The notes under the pieces are model-generated. The model ran no database searches, was not told where the DNA came from, and worked only from the letters and a program-made list of their open reading frames with translations. Source: Lachnospiraceae bacterium (lineage in GTDB: Bacteria > Bacillota > Clostridia > Lachnospirales > Lachnospiraceae). From it: a stretch of 64,000 nucleotides of DNA. The first letter of the stretch is position 1, and each line of letters opens with the position of its first letter. The DNA is taken from NCBI GenBank assembly GCA_009911185.1, contig QXWW01000008.1, positions 1 to 64,000 on the forward strand, written 5' to 3'. Of the stretch, positions 23,935 to 33,123 are shown piece after piece. The position numbers and the translations under genes were made by a program.

Positions 23935-25524
23935 ATGGCGATTATGCTTCTCTTATGCTGTGCCGTCATCCTCTCCTGTATCATAGCAAATCGTTTTTCC
24001 AGCAAATTCGGAATGCCCGCACTGCTGTGCTTCATGGCTCTTGGTATGATATTCGGTTCTGACGGACTATTTAAAATCTCTTTCGATAATTACCTGATTA
24101 CAGAACAATTCTGTACCGTCGCATTAATTTTTATCATGTTTTACGGCGGGTTCGGAACCAAATGGCAGACCGCACGCCCGGTAGCCGTAAAATCTGCGCT
24201 GCTGTCCACGCTGGGCGTTATCATCACCGCACTGCTGACCTGCCTGTTCTGCAGCCAAATCCTTCACTTTTCTTTTGCGGAGAGTTTTCTTATCGGCGCT
24301 GTTTTAAGCTCGACGGACGCCGCTTCCGTTTTTTCCATACTGCGTTCCAAAAATCTGAACCTGAAACACGCTACCGCTCCCCTCTTAGAAATTGAAAGTG
24401 GAAGCAACGATCCTATGGCGTACATGCTGACCATCATCGCCCTTGCCATGATTTCCGGAGACAACAGCACTTTCGTGCCAATCATGCTTCTTTCTCAGGC
24501 CGGTTTCGGTATATCCATCGGCATTGCCAGCGCATATTTGGGCATCTGGGCGCTGCAGAAAGGAGAATTGATCTCTCAGGGAATGGACACCGTTTTTGTA
24601 ATTGCCCTGGTACTCTTTTCCTATGCGCTCCCCACCCTGATTGGCGGGAACGGCTATTTGAGCGTATACCTCACCGGAATTATTCTGGGAAACAGCTCAA
24701 TCAACAATAAGGTGACGCTGGTCCATTTTTTTGACGGAATTACCGGGCTTGCACAGATCCTGATTTTCTTTTTGTTAGGGCTTCTATCCTTCCCGCATCT
24801 GCTTGCCGAATTATTTGTACCAGCGCTGCTGATTGCGCTTTTTCTCACGTTTATTGCCCGTCCCGCAGCGGTTTTCCTGATTCTGCTGCCCTTTGGTTCT
24901 TCTCTGCGGCAGTGTATACTGGTAGCATGGTCGGGACTGCGCGGGGCGGCCTCCATTGTTTTTGCCATTATGGTAATTGCCAAAGGCACGGCGCTGGAAC
25001 ACGATCTGTTCCATATCGTATTTTTCATTTCCCTGCTGTCGGTAGCCGTTCAGGGTTCTCTGCTGCCGTTCGCAGCAAAAATACTGAATATGGTAGACAA
25101 TAGCTCTGATATCCGCAAAACCTTTAATGACTACCAGGATGATTCTGATCTGACATTGATGCGCATGTATATCCCACAGGGGCACAATTGGGAAAAACGC
25201 AAAATTGAAGATGTAAATTTTCCCACAGGTTCCTTGGCGCTTATGATTAAACGTGACAAAGAAACTCTAATTCCCCGTGGAAATACCAGGATCCTGGCCG
25301 GCGATACGATCATCTTAAGCGTTCCGGCCTACCATAGCGAAGACGACGGGAAACTAAAAGAAATTCAGATTGCACCTGAGCACAACTGGTGCAATTCTTC
25401 TATTGCAGACTTAGAGCTTCCGCAAAATATCTTAATTGCCCTGATTAAGCGGGGCGATGAAAATATTATTCCGCAGGGAGGCACCATCATCCATCCCGGC
25501 GACCGGGTTGTTATCTACAAATAA
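23935..25524 (+). CDS. Potassium/proton antiporter, CPA1 type with RCK-C domains
   Basis: A 529-residue membrane protein: about 12-13 spans (residues 1-385) in the Na+/H+ exchanger fold, with GAVLSSTDAASVFSIL and IESGSNDPMAYMLT, the signature including the ion-site Asp residues, and WSGLRGAASIVFAIM. The cytosolic C-terminus (about 395-529) carries two TrkA_C/RCK_C-like modules (IPRGNTRILAGDTIILS and IIPQGGTIIHPGDRVVIYK). This architecture is that of CvrA/NhaP2-like potassium/proton antiporters, which protect against osmotic and pH stress, regulated by nucleotide or ion binding to the tail. ATG after AAAGGA. It has its own promoter. Confidence 0.9.
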   Translation: MAIMLLLCCAVILSCIIANRFSSKFGMPALLCFMALGMIFGSDGLFKISFDNYLITEQFCTVALIFIMFYGGFGTKWQTARPVAVKSALLSTLGVIITALLTCLFCSQILHFSFAESFLIGAVLSSTDAASVFSILRSKNLNLKHATAPLLEIESGSNDPMAYMLTIIALAMISGDNSTFVPIMLLSQAGFGISIGIASAYLGIWALQKGELISQGMDTVFVIALVLFSYALPTLIGGNGYLSVYLTGIILGNSSINNKVTLVHFFDGITGLAQILIFFLLGLLSFPHLLAELFVPALLIALFLTFIARPAAVFLILLPFGSSLRQCILVAWSGLRGAASIVFAIMVIAKGTALEHDLFHIVFFISLLSVAVQGSLLPFAAKILNMVDNSSDIRKTFNDYQDDSDLTLMRMYIPQGHNWEKRKIEDVNFPTGSLALMIKRDKETLIPRGNTRILAGDTIILSVPAYHSEDDGKLKEIQIAPEHNWCNSSIADLELPQNILIALIKRGDENIIPQGGTIIHPGDRVVIYK

Positions 25525-25588
25525 TTTAATCCCTTTTCGAAAAGTGTTCCTGTCAACTCCTCTACAACTTGGAAGTTAAATTCCAGCA

Positions 25589-25897
25589 TTACCGATTATA
25601 TTTTATTCCTGCATAAATTAGTATTGACAGTCCAATCAAAAAACCTAATGCAAAGGCAATATACCCATACATTAAACCAGTAATACTAATCATCGTCGCT
25701 ATCAGTATTCCCATTCCAATTATAATAAGTCCTATGCCTGATATTTTACAAAATGGTTTTTTATTTTCTTCTGATACTTTGTTATAATGGTAGCTGTGAA
25801 ATAACGTTATTTTTTCTTTTATCCATACCAAATAACCAAGCGCGAAAAATAAAATAGCAAACAAACCCAGGATAATTGCAGCAAATAGATTTTCCAC
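25589..25897 (-). CDS. DUF3784 family membrane protein
   Basis: A 102-residue protein with three hydrophobic spans (about residues 3-24, 52-72 and 75-96). The order span, polar loop (KEKITLFHSYHYNKVSEENKKPFCK), two spans fits DUF3784. Function unknown. The start is GTG at 25897 with GGAGG six bases upstream. It converges with the antiporter gene and stands alone. Confidence 0.72.
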   Translation of the reverse strand: MENLFAAIILGLFAILFFALGYLVWIKEKITLFHSYHYNKVSEENKKPFCKISGIGLIIIGMGILIATMISITGLMYGYIAFALGFLIGLSILIYAGIKYNR

Positions 25898-26100
25898 AGA
25901 ATACCTCCATCAAATCTCGATTTTGGTACAATTATAACCTACTTTTAGCAGGTACGCAATTCCGAAAAGAGAGATAATTTATTAAGAACAAAGTGGGCAA
26001 GTCCGCGTCAAATCGTATAAGACCAAACACAATATCTGGAGTCACACTTTTTAAAATTCCTATATATTGTATAGTCTCCGTTGGAAATTGACGTTTTCAG
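25898..26100. other. Intergenic, nothing recognised
   Basis: First half of the 413-bp spacer between the DUF3784 gene and secDF. No gene or clear RNA. The second half is the dispersed repeat copy B and the secDF terminator. Confidence 0.4.
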
Positions 26101-26260
26101 TGGCCTCCCTCAATTTTGGGGGAATGGTTTTACGCACTTTGCCGCGCCGGATGCTTATTGCGAAACAATGAAATTCCTCTTGCATCCTGCCCGGAGGACT
26201 TTTTATTCTATAGAAAAACACTTTCATGTTTTAAACTGACAATGTATTTCCTATAGAATG
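26101..26260 (+). repeat. Dispersed intergenic repeat, copy B
   Basis: Shares with copy E (53575-53722) the block CGCGCCGGATGCTTATTG, then AAATTCC, CTTGCATCC, GCCCGGAGG and CTTTTTATTC in the same order. GGATGC pairs with GCATCC around an ATTG/CAAT inner stem. The unit ends in TTCTATAGAAAAACACTTTC and the inverted GTATTTCCTATAGAA at about 26243-26258. Confidence 0.8.
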
Positions 26261-26292
26261 AAAAAAACCCGACAGCAAAAACGCTGCCGGGG
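26261..26292 (-). terminator. Rho-independent terminator of secDF
   Basis: CCCCGGCAGC and GCTGTCGGG on the minus strand form a stem followed by TTTTTTT (complement of 26261-26267), 19 bases after the secDF stop codon. Confidence 0.88.
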
Positions 26293-26310
26293 CTTTCCGT
26301 TTTATCTCAT

Positions 26311-28452
26311 TTATTTCTTAGCAAATTTCACTTTAAATACATACCACAACGCGCCTGTAATACAGACAGAGGAATAACCGCCACAGACAATACCCGCCAT
26401 CAATGGCAGCGCAAATTCCCGCACAGAGCTGACGCCCAGAATAAATAGAACAAATACCATAATAAAGGTAGTCAGCGAAGTATTGATACTTCTTGTCAAT
26501 GTCTGTGTAATACTTCTATTGGCAATTTCCATCAGAGCCTCTGGATCTTTCTTCTTTACTCCACCCATGTTCTCACGAATACGGTCGAAGATAACGATAG
26601 TGGCATTGATGGAATAACCTACTATTGTCAACATACATGCGATAAAGGTATTTCCTACGGAAATCCGTACAATTGCATAGAATGCAAGCACTACCAGCAC
26701 GTCATGAACCAGCGCCAGTACCGCGCTTCCGGCAAATCGGATATCCTTAAATCTAAACCAGATGTATATCAGCATACAGATCGTAGCAATCACTACCGCC
26801 CAAACCGCATCAGACCGCATCTCAGAACTGATGGTAGAACTGATATTCTCAGCAGTAATTCCTGCTTCGTCAACTTTAAATTCATCCACTAACGCCTGAT
26901 TTAATGCCTCGCGCTCCGCCAGCTCTAAAGAACGCGTCTTGATAACTACCTGATTGCCGCCCTCAATCTTCTGTGTCTGCACATTCGGATCGTTGGTAAC
27001 CTTCTCTACCACAGGCACGATTTTTTCATCAATTTCTGCAATGGAATAATCTTCATTAAAGGTAACCGTAGTGGATGTACCGCCCACAAAATCAAGGCTG
27101 TAGTTCAAAGCATTTCCTTTGGAAGCGTTGATTCCCATTCCCACAAATCCCGCCACAATCACGATCAGGGACAGTGCGAAGAAGATCATCTTCCTGCCCA
27201 GGAAATTAATGGTTTTCAGTTCTTTAGCCTTACCATAAAGCTTGGCGTCCTGCAGGCCCAGCGCATAGAAGCACCGCATCAGCCAGCGGGTAACTACCAG
27301 CGCTGTAAACATAGATAATACGATACCGATTCCCAGTGTATAAGCAAATCCTTTTACCGGACCGGAGCCCCTCATTCCCAGCACGACGGCCGCTATCAAG
27401 GTCGTAATGTTGCCATCCACAATCGCAGATAAAGCCTTCTCATATCCAAGCTTAATCGCCGTACTGACTGTCTTACCTGCCGCTATTTCCTCACGGATAC
27501 GGGCAAAGATAATAACATTGGCGTCCACGGCCATACCGATGGACAAAATGATACCTGCAATACCTGGCAGGGTAAGGGTGATATCAAAAATCCACAATGC
27601 ATATACGGTCAGCGCAGAATATAAAATCAAAGCCAGGCTGGCTGTAAATCCCGGCAGGAGATACATTACCATCATAAAAATCATGACCAGAACCAGACCG
27701 ATGGCCGCCGCCTTCAAACTGGTAGAAATGGCCTCTTCTCCAAGCTGCGCACCCACTACTTTGGAGTTCAGTTCTTCCAGTTCTAAGGACAGAGAACCGA
27801 TACGGATTGTAGAAGCTAAATTTTCTGCCGCCTCAAAACTCTCCATTCCGTCAATCTGAGCGCTTCCGCCACTGATCGCCGACTTTACCTGCGGTGCGCT
27901 GATAGTCTCTCCGTCATAGACAATAGGCATGGTCTTTCCCACATTATCCGAGGTCGCCTGTTCAAACTTCACAGCCCCCTCATCTGTAAGCGTAAGTTCT
28001 ACCACATATTCCGTATTGCCCATTTCATTCTTATAAGACGCCGCCTGGGCGTTCTTAATATCGGTACCGCTTACTAAAGTCTCTCCGTCTTCATTCTGAA
28101 ATTCCATGGAACCAGGCTTGCCCAGCTCTTCTAAGATAGCATTGGCATCAGAAACGCCGGGAATTTCAATATTAATCCGGTTATTGCCTTCCTGATATAC
28201 ACTTGCTTCTGTACTGTAGTTTTCCACACGCTTCTGCAGCTTATAGATGGTATCCTTCATATCTTCCTCCGAAGGATTGTCCTCCACTGCTCCATAGGTG
28301 ATGCTGACACCGCCTGCAAGGTCCAGTCCCAGCTTAATGTTACGGTTCTCTCCAACACCAACCGTCGAGATAATGGTTCCGGCATACCAGGACATCCCTG
28401 CCATTATCGCTAAAATCAGAACCAGAATCCCCAAAGCTTTGCTTTTTTTCAT
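26311..28452 (-). CDS. secDF: Protein translocase subunit SecDF (fused)
   Basis: A 713-residue fusion of SecD and SecF, the proton-driven membrane subunits that help pull proteins out of the SecYEG channel. The SecD half has the N-terminal span, LGLDLAGGVSITYG, a large periplasmic-side P1 region, and GIAGIILSIGMAVDANVIIFARIREE. The SecF half starts near residue 400 with FLGRKMIFFALS, has NYSLDFVGGTSTTVTF, and TIVGYSINATIVIFDRIREN, then NTSLTTF. Both halves have six spans. The neighbouring scfA-scfB pair next to secDF is a conserved clostridial arrangement. Confidence 0.95.
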   Translation of the reverse strand: MKKSKALGILVLILAIMAGMSWYAGTIISTVGVGENRNIKLGLDLAGGVSITYGAVEDNPSEEDMKDTIYKLQKRVENYSTEASVYQEGNNRINIEIPGVSDANAILEELGKPGSMEFQNEDGETLVSGTDIKNAQAASYKNEMGNTEYVVELTLTDEGAVKFEQATSDNVGKTMPIVYDGETISAPQVKSAISGGSAQIDGMESFEAAENLASTIRIGSLSLELEELNSKVVGAQLGEEAISTSLKAAAIGLVLVMIFMMVMYLLPGFTASLALILYSALTVYALWIFDITLTLPGIAGIILSIGMAVDANVIIFARIREEIAAGKTVSTAIKLGYEKALSAIVDGNITTLIAAVVLGMRGSGPVKGFAYTLGIGIVLSMFTALVVTRWLMRCFYALGLQDAKLYGKAKELKTINFLGRKMIFFALSLIVIVAGFVGMGINASKGNALNYSLDFVGGTSTTVTFNEDYSIAEIDEKIVPVVEKVTNDPNVQTQKIEGGNQVVIKTRSLELAEREALNQALVDEFKVDEAGITAENISSTISSEMRSDAVWAVVIATICMLIYIWFRFKDIRFAGSAVLALVHDVLVVLAFYAIVRISVGNTFIACMLTIVGYSINATIVIFDRIRENMGGVKKKDPEALMEIANRSITQTLTRSINTSLTTFIMVFVLFILGVSSVREFALPLMAGIVCGGYSSVCITGALWYVFKVKFAKK

Positions 28453-28552
28453 GATTTTGTCCTCTCTTGTCTTTTATCTTACCGGCAAACACAGTCCCTG
28501 CAAAGAAACCATAACCGGATTTTTAACATTTCCCAAATCACTGCTGAATATA

Positions 28553-29920
28553 TCACAAACGTCCTTCTTCTTCCGCTAACGCCGCCTGAATCATAATCGC
28601 GCACTCAATCCGCTTCTTTTGCAGCCGGCACCCTATGTCATAGACGTCTGTAATGCTCCCGTGAAAATTGTAGGAATTGGCCGCGCAGCCACCGCTGCAG
28701 TAAAATCTTGCAAAACAATCCCTGCACTTTTCCCTGGCGTATACATTGCAGGACTTAAACTCTTTCTGCAGTTTTGTATTCCAGAGGCCGTCTTTGACAT
28801 TCCCCATCAGAAATTCTTCATTTCCCACAAATTGATGACACGGGTAGAAATCTCCCCAGGGCGTCACTGCAAGATACTCCGTACCCGAGCCGCATCCAGA
28901 CAGCCGTTTTGCCACACAGGGACCACCCGTTAAGTCAACCATAAAATGAAAGAAGTTAAAATCTTTTCCTTCTTTGTGACGTCTGATGAGCTCCTCTGCA
29001 AGTCTGTCATATTCCTCGAACAGTTGGGGAAGATCTTCTTCCCTTATTGCATAATCCTCCTGCGGCTGCGCTACCACAGGCTCCACAGAAATCTGTTTGA
29101 ATCCCAAATCTGCAAGATGGAGCACATCCCGGGAAAAATCCAGGTTATAACGGGTGAACGTCCCTCTCACATAATACCGCTCCTGATTTCTGCTGTCTGC
29201 AAGTTTCTGAAACTTAGGTACAATCAGGCCATAACTGCCTGCTCCTTTCGGGAAGGGCCGCATCCTGTCATGCACTTCCCTGCGTCCGTCTATGCTTAAA
29301 ACCACGTTCGCCATTTCCTGATTGGCAAACTCCATGGCTTCATCATCCAAAAGCACTCCGTTTGTGGTAAGCGTAAAACGAAAATTCTTGTTGTGAATCT
29401 TCTCCTGCTCCCGGCCATAGGCTACCAGCTTCTTTACCACATCAAAATTCATCAAAGGCTCGCCGCCAAAAAAATCCACTTCCAGATTGCGTCGGTTCCC
29501 GGAATTTGCAATCAGAAAATCCAGGGCTGCTTTTCCTACTTCAAAAGACATCAGCGCCCTTCTTCCATGGTATTCTCCCTCTTCCGCAAAACAATAGCGG
29601 CACTTGAGATTACAGTCATGGGCAATATGCAGGCATAATGCCTTCACCACCGTGGGCCTGGTCTTAAATTGCTCAATATACTCCTGATACTCATCTTCTG
29701 TAAAAAGTTCGCCATTGGCAGCAAGCTCCTGTATTTCCTCATAACTCTCCGCAATTTCTGTCTCGGAAAAAGCTCCCTTCAGGCGTTGTATAACCTCTTC
29801 TTTGGTACTTGTCTCAAACAGGGGAATTACTTCATAAGTAACATCATCCACCACATGTACTGCACCGCTGTTTACGTCTAAAACAATGTTATAGCCGTTG
29901 TTCTTATACTGGTGAATCAC
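28553..29920 (-). CDS. scfB: Radical SAM maturase of the SCIFF peptide
   Basis: A 455-residue radical SAM/SPASM enzyme that installs thioether crosslinks from Cys residues of the SCIFF precursor. The radical cluster motif CNLKCRYC (about residues 103-110) binds the SAM [4Fe-4S] cluster. The N-terminal region IHQYKNNGYNIVLDVNSGAVHVVD is the peptide-recognition (RRE-like) part. The C-terminal SPASM part has CHQF, and CRDCFARFYCSGGCAANSYNF for auxiliary clusters. Start: GTG at 29920 gives the family N-terminus and has GAGAGG 8 bases upstream; extension to 30004/30013 lacks a ribosome site. It follows scfA by 173 bases. Confidence 0.94.
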   Translation of the reverse strand: MIHQYKNNGYNIVLDVNSGAVHVVDDVTYEVIPLFETSTKEEVIQRLKGAFSETEIAESYEEIQELAANGELFTEDEYQEYIEQFKTRPTVVKALCLHIAHDCNLKCRYCFAEEGEYHGRRALMSFEVGKAALDFLIANSGNRRNLEVDFFGGEPLMNFDVVKKLVAYGREQEKIHNKNFRFTLTTNGVLLDDEAMEFANQEMANVVLSIDGRREVHDRMRPFPKGAGSYGLIVPKFQKLADSRNQERYYVRGTFTRYNLDFSRDVLHLADLGFKQISVEPVVAQPQEDYAIREEDLPQLFEEYDRLAEELIRRHKEGKDFNFFHFMVDLTGGPCVAKRLSGCGSGTEYLAVTPWGDFYPCHQFVGNEEFLMGNVKDGLWNTKLQKEFKSCNVYAREKCRDCFARFYCSGGCAANSYNFHGSITDVYDIGCRLQKKRIECAIMIQAALAEEEGRL

Positions 29921-30015
29921 TGCCGATTCCTCTCTTTCTAACCGCAATTCCACAATTCTTCCGGCCGCATTCTGACTACAGCCTGCAGATTGCTTTGCTG
30001 ACATAACGCACAAAT

Positions 30016-30040
30016 GACCGCTCGTCTGGGGCGAACGGTC
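30016..30040 (-). other. Hairpin between scfA and scfB
   Basis: GACCGTTCG and CGAGCGGTC form a 9-bp stem on the minus strand, with no T-run after it. It could be an attenuator or an mRNA-processing site setting a high ratio of peptide to maturase transcript. Confidence 0.55.
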
Positions 30041-30093
30041 TGTATTCTGATATATTATGACAAATATACCAGCTTATGCTTATTTTCTGAAAA

Positions 30094-30234
30094 TTATTTG
30101 TTCTCACAGCTCTGGTTTCCCACTGTGCAGCTTGTCTTACATGCAGACTGGCAGGAAGTCTGGCATTCGCCGCATCCGCCCTTTTTCACGGTGTTCTGCA
30201 ATTTTCTTGTATTTAATGTTTTTACATGCTTCAT
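30094..30234 (-). CDS. scfA: SCIFF (six-cysteine) ribosomally made peptide precursor
   Basis: A 46-residue peptide beginning MKHVKTLNTRKLQNTVKKGG followed by six Cys within about 25 residues (CGEC, TSC, SAC, TSC, then TVGNQSC) and ending ENK. This is the SCIFF family (six cysteines in forty-five residues), a ranthipeptide/sactipeptide-class precursor nearly universal in Clostridia. The leader is residues 1-20, the Cys-rich core is modified by ScfB. ATG at 30234 after AAAGGAAG. Its own promoter lies at 30323-30350. The biological role of SCIFF is still debated (quorum or population signalling has been proposed for relatives). Confidence 0.96.
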   Translation of the reverse strand: MKHVKTLNTRKLQNTVKKGGCGECQTSCQSACKTSCTVGNQSCENK

Positions 30235-30261
30235 AATTCTACTTCCTTTCTATAATGATCC

Positions 30262-30280
30262 GGGCATTCAGGGAATGCCC
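30262..30280 (-). other. Hairpin in the scfA leader
   Basis: GGGCATTC and GAATGCCC form a perfect 8-bp stem with a 3-base loop in the 5' untranslated region of scfA, about 28 bases before the start codon. It may stabilise the short mRNA. Confidence 0.6.
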
Positions 30281-30322
30281 AAAACACTGAATTATCTTCC
30301 CCGTTACGGAAATATCAGGTTT

Positions 30323-30350
30323 AGTATATCACACTTTTATGCATATGCAA
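30323..30350 (-). promoter_or_regulatory. Promoter of scfA
   Basis: On the minus strand TTGCAT (complement of 30345-30350), 16 bases, TATACT (complement of 30323-30328), about 90 bases before the scfA start. Confidence 0.62.
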
Positions 30351-30354
30351 AGCA

Positions 30355-31536
30355 TTATTTCAAAAATTCCACTGCCGCCTTAAACTGGTCGCAGTCAATG
30401 TTTACGTCAAAGCTCCCCCCCAAAGCTGCTGTATAGGTATTCACAATGGCAAGCCCCAGTCCGTTTCCATCGGTCGTCCTGGATTCATCCCCTCTGGCAA
30501 ACCGCTCTACAATCTGTTCTTTGGTAAATTCCATCCGGTAACCCGCGGTATTTGTGATTTCAAAGCGCACTTTCTGTTTTTCTCCCTGTTCCGGCAATAC
30601 CAGGGTTTTCAGGAAGATCCTGGTATACTCCTGGGAGTATTTGAGCGCATTTTCCAGTAAATTCTGGCAAATACGGTACATATAACCACTGTCTGCTGTA
30701 AAACCGGTATTTTCCTCCGCCAAAGATATCACCAGCTCCCTCCCGCTCTGCGCAATCCGGTCTTCCATATCCGCATATACCTGCTCAATGAGACGGTTCA
30801 TTTCCAAAGGCTCCATTTTCAGTTCCACATTGCCGCTGCTGGTCTTTGCCAGGTCAAAAAGACTGTCAATCATCTCCTTTAATTTCTGCGCCTTTCTGGA
30901 AAGCACTTCCACATAATCCCCGAGTACATCGGTCAGCTCTTCTTTTTTCATTAGTTCAATATAACCCACCATGGAAGTCAGAGGCGTTTTCAGATCGTGG
31001 GAAACATTCGATATCAGGTCCACCTTCATCTGCTCGCTGCGCAGCGCGGCCTCCAGGTTTTTCTTATTGATCTCTTCTAAGGCTTCCATATACTCTTCCA
31101 GCTTCCTTTTCATATAGGACAGCAAAATTATTTCGCACACAATCCCCTGTATCAGGACTGTTATCACCAGTGCATATCCTGTACTGTAATTGGAATACTC
31201 CCAACTGTGCTCATAAATATACAAAAAATTCATCGCCGCCGCCCACAGCGCCGCCAGTTCTATGAGCCCGAACCAGATCTGCTGCTTTTTTAGCTTTTGT
31301 TTCCATTCCTCGTAAAATCTGTCATAAGCTGGCTTCCATCTGCGGTTTTGCAGCCGAAGCCCAAAACTCAGCATTCCCCAGACTGCCCCTCCCAGAAAAA
31401 GGTTCATAACTCCCCCTTCCTGCAATGTCTCCTCCGTTTCAAACCACCTTCCATGTAAAATATCTTCAAACATAAGGAGCGCAAGAATCGCACAGGCTAT
31501 CCCAAAAAATAGGCGCATTTCCTCCCGCTTTCGCAT
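30355..31536 (-). CDS. Sensor histidine kinase, VanS/PhoR-like
   Basis: A 393-residue kinase. Four hydrophobic spans occupy about residues 6-135 with little extracellular sequence. Then HisKA with SNVSHDLKTPLTSMVGYIELMKKEE (phospho-His) at about 180, the N box NLLENALKYS, and G boxes DESRTTDGNGLGLAIV, giving a complete HATPase. The start is uncertain: the frame is open to a TTG at 31587 inside the regulator gene, but ATG 31536 has GGAAGGG upstream and gives a normal N-terminus. It follows the response regulator gene by 25 bases. The signal is unknown; the membrane-embedded sensor recalls kinases that detect envelope stress or antimicrobial peptides. Confidence 0.9.
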   Translation of the reverse strand: MRKREEMRLFFGIACAILALLMFEDILHGRWFETEETLQEGGVMNLFLGGAVWGMLSFGLRLQNRRWKPAYDRFYEEWKQKLKKQQIWFGLIELAALWAAAMNFLYIYEHSWEYSNYSTGYALVITVLIQGIVCEIILLSYMKRKLEEYMEALEEINKKNLEAALRSEQMKVDLISNVSHDLKTPLTSMVGYIELMKKEELTDVLGDYVEVLSRKAQKLKEMIDSLFDLAKTSSGNVELKMEPLEMNRLIEQVYADMEDRIAQSGRELVISLAEENTGFTADSGYMYRICQNLLENALKYSQEYTRIFLKTLVLPEQGEKQKVRFEITNTAGYRMEFTKEQIVERFARGDESRTTDGNGLGLAIVNTYTAALGGSFDVNIDCDQFKAAVEFLK

Positions 31537-31561
31537 TCTTTTGATAAATCCCTTCCACTTT

Positions 31562-32266
31562 TCAGTACTTTTCCATTTTATAGCCAATGCCCCACACCAC
31601 CTTTATATATTTTGGATTTTTCGTATCAATTTCAAGCTTCTCCCGAATGTGGCGAATATGTACCATCACCGTATTTTCCACGGCTCCGGTGGCAAGTTCC
31701 TTCCAGACCCGTTCATAGATCTTTTCAGCGGAAAACACCTGTCCGGGATGTTCCATCAACAGTTCTAAGATCTTATACTCTGTGGCAGTAAGCTTCACCT
31801 CCGCACCGTCCACAATGGCCGTTTTCGTCTGTTTGTCCAGGACCACGCCGCCGTTCACAAGCTGCTGCGCTTCCGGTTTGGGCGCGCCGCCTCCCCAGGT
31901 ATGGTAACGCCGCAGCTGAGCCGCCACTCTCGCTGTAAGTTCTGCCGGATTGTATGGTTTTTCTACATAATCGTCCGCCCCCATAACAAGTCCGGATACC
32001 TTATCGCTCTCCTGGGTCTTTGCCGACAGGATTATCACTGGAATCTGATTATTTTCCCTGATTTTCATCAACGCAGACAAACCGTTCAGCCTGGGCATCA
32101 TGACATCCAAAAGGATCAGATCCACCTCATTTTCTTTCAATACCTCCAAAGCCTCTATCCCATCATATGCTTTCAAAACCCGGTACCCCTCATACTCCAG
32201 CAGCTTGCCCAGAGAAAATACGATTTCCTTGTTGTCATCCACCACCAGAATTGTCTGTTGTTTCAT
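31562..32266 (-). CDS. Response regulator, OmpR/PhoB family
   Basis: A 234-residue regulator. Receiver domain (about 1-120): ILVVDDNKEIV acidic pocket, phospho-Asp in DLILLDVMMP, VIILSAK and the Lys in GADDYVEKPYNPAEL. Winged-helix domain (about 135-232): LTATEYKILELLMEHPGQVFS, VMVHIRHIREKLE, YIKVVWGIGYKME. It is first in the operon with the kinase. Tandem 11-bp boxes just upstream suggest that it activates its own promoter. Confidence 0.94.
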   Translation of the reverse strand: MKQQTILVVDDNKEIVFSLGKLLEYEGYRVLKAYDGIEALEVLKENEVDLILLDVMMPRLNGLSALMKIRENNQIPVIILSAKTQESDKVSGLVMGADDYVEKPYNPAELTARVAAQLRRYHTWGGGAPKPEAQQLVNGGVVLDKQTKTAIVDGAEVKLTATEYKILELLMEHPGQVFSAEKIYERVWKELATGAVENTVMVHIRHIREKLEIDTKNPKYIKVVWGIGYKMEKY

Positions 32267-32299
32267 TCTCTTTCGCTCCTTGCTTCTTTTTACTCTGCC

Positions 32300-32356
32300 A
32301 TTATAATAAGGATTTCAGAAATAAAACTCAAGGAATTTCTTAAATATTCCTTAAAT
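32300..32356 (-). promoter_or_regulatory. Response-regulator promoter with tandem direct repeats
   Basis: The minus strand has TATAAT (complement of 32300-32305) with a poor -35 (AGTTTT). Immediately upstream are two adjacent 11-bp direct repeats, ATTTCTTAAAT at 32335-32345 and ATTCCTTAAAT at 32346-32356 (plus-strand reading). Tandem 11-bp boxes next to a weak -35 are typical for binding of an OmpR-type dimer that activates transcription. Confidence 0.55.
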
Positions 32357-32375
32357 ATAAAGGAATCAAAGGAGG

Positions 32376-32453
32376 CAATATCTGCTTTGGCTGCATGAGC
32401 GCGCATAAAGGTTTTTGATCTTATAGGAAAATACTTTCGTACATTAACGAAGA
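32376..32453 (+). repeat. Dispersed intergenic repeat, copy C (partial)
   Basis: GAGCGCGCATAAAGG, TTTTTGATCTTATAGGAAAATACTTTCG and ACATTAACG match the reverse complement of copy F at 56574-56663 in the same order. A CAATATCTGC...GGCTGCATG segment before it is a weak match to the GGATGC...GCATCC block of copies B and E. Confidence 0.65.
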
Positions 32454-32454
32454 T

Positions 32455-32487
32455 AAAAAAACGGCATAGCCGCAAACGACTATACCG
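32455..32487 (-). terminator. Rho-independent terminator of efp
   Basis: CGGTATAGTCG and CGGCTATGCCG on the minus strand form an 11-bp stem followed by TTTTTTT, 26 bases after the efp stop codon. Confidence 0.88.
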
Positions 32488-32512
32488 CAATTTTCCGCTC
32501 TGTTATTTGTTT

Positions 32513-33070
32513 TTATACTCTTGATAAATACTCGCCAGTTCTGGTATCAATTTTAATAACGTCTTCCTGCTCCACAAACAGCGGAACATAAACGGTAGCT
32601 CCCGTCTCCACTACTGCCGGCTTAGTTGCTCCGGTAGCCGTGTCTCCTTTAAAGCCCGGTTCTGTATCTGTAATCTTCAATTCCACAAACAGCGGAGGTT
32701 CCACTGCAAACACACTGCCGTTATGGGAACACATTTTCACCATTTCATTCTCTTTTACAAATTTCAGTGCGTCTCCGATTGCCTCTGCATCCAGCGCAAT
32801 CTGCTCATAAGTCTCCACATCCATAAAATGAAAGAGATCGCCGTCTGAATATAAGTACTGCATGTCCGACCTGTCAATACGCGCCTGGGGACATTTCTCA
32901 GTAGGACGGAACGTTTTCTCCACAACACCGCCGTTCTTAATATTTTTTAATTTGGTCCGCACAAATGCCGCGCCCTTTCCTGGCTTTACGTGCTGAAATT
33001 CAATAATCTGGTAAATATTATTATCCAATTCAATGGTAATACCGTTTCTAAAATCTCCTGCTGAAATCAT
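32513..33070 (-). CDS. efp: Translation elongation factor P
   Basis: A 185-residue three-domain factor that relieves ribosome stalling at polyproline stretches by entering the E site. Motifs: [38 protein letters not shown], where the loop Lys (VKPGKGAA) is the usual modification site, and the C-terminal [44 protein letters not shown]. Full length. AGGAGGAAG precedes the start. It has its own promoter and terminator. Confidence 0.97.
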   Translation of the reverse strand: MISAGDFRNGITIELDNNIYQIIEFQHVKPGKGAAFVRTKLKNIKNGGVVEKTFRPTEKCPQARIDRSDMQYLYSDGDLFHFMDVETYEQIALDAEAIGDALKFVKENEMVKMCSHNGSVFAVEPPLFVELKITDTEPGFKGDTATGATKPAVVETGATVYVPLFVEQEDVIKIDTRTGEYLSRV

Positions 33071-33123
33071 GCAAACTTCCTCCTTAAACTATGGCTTAGG
33101 CCAATTACCCGCATACTTTTTAC

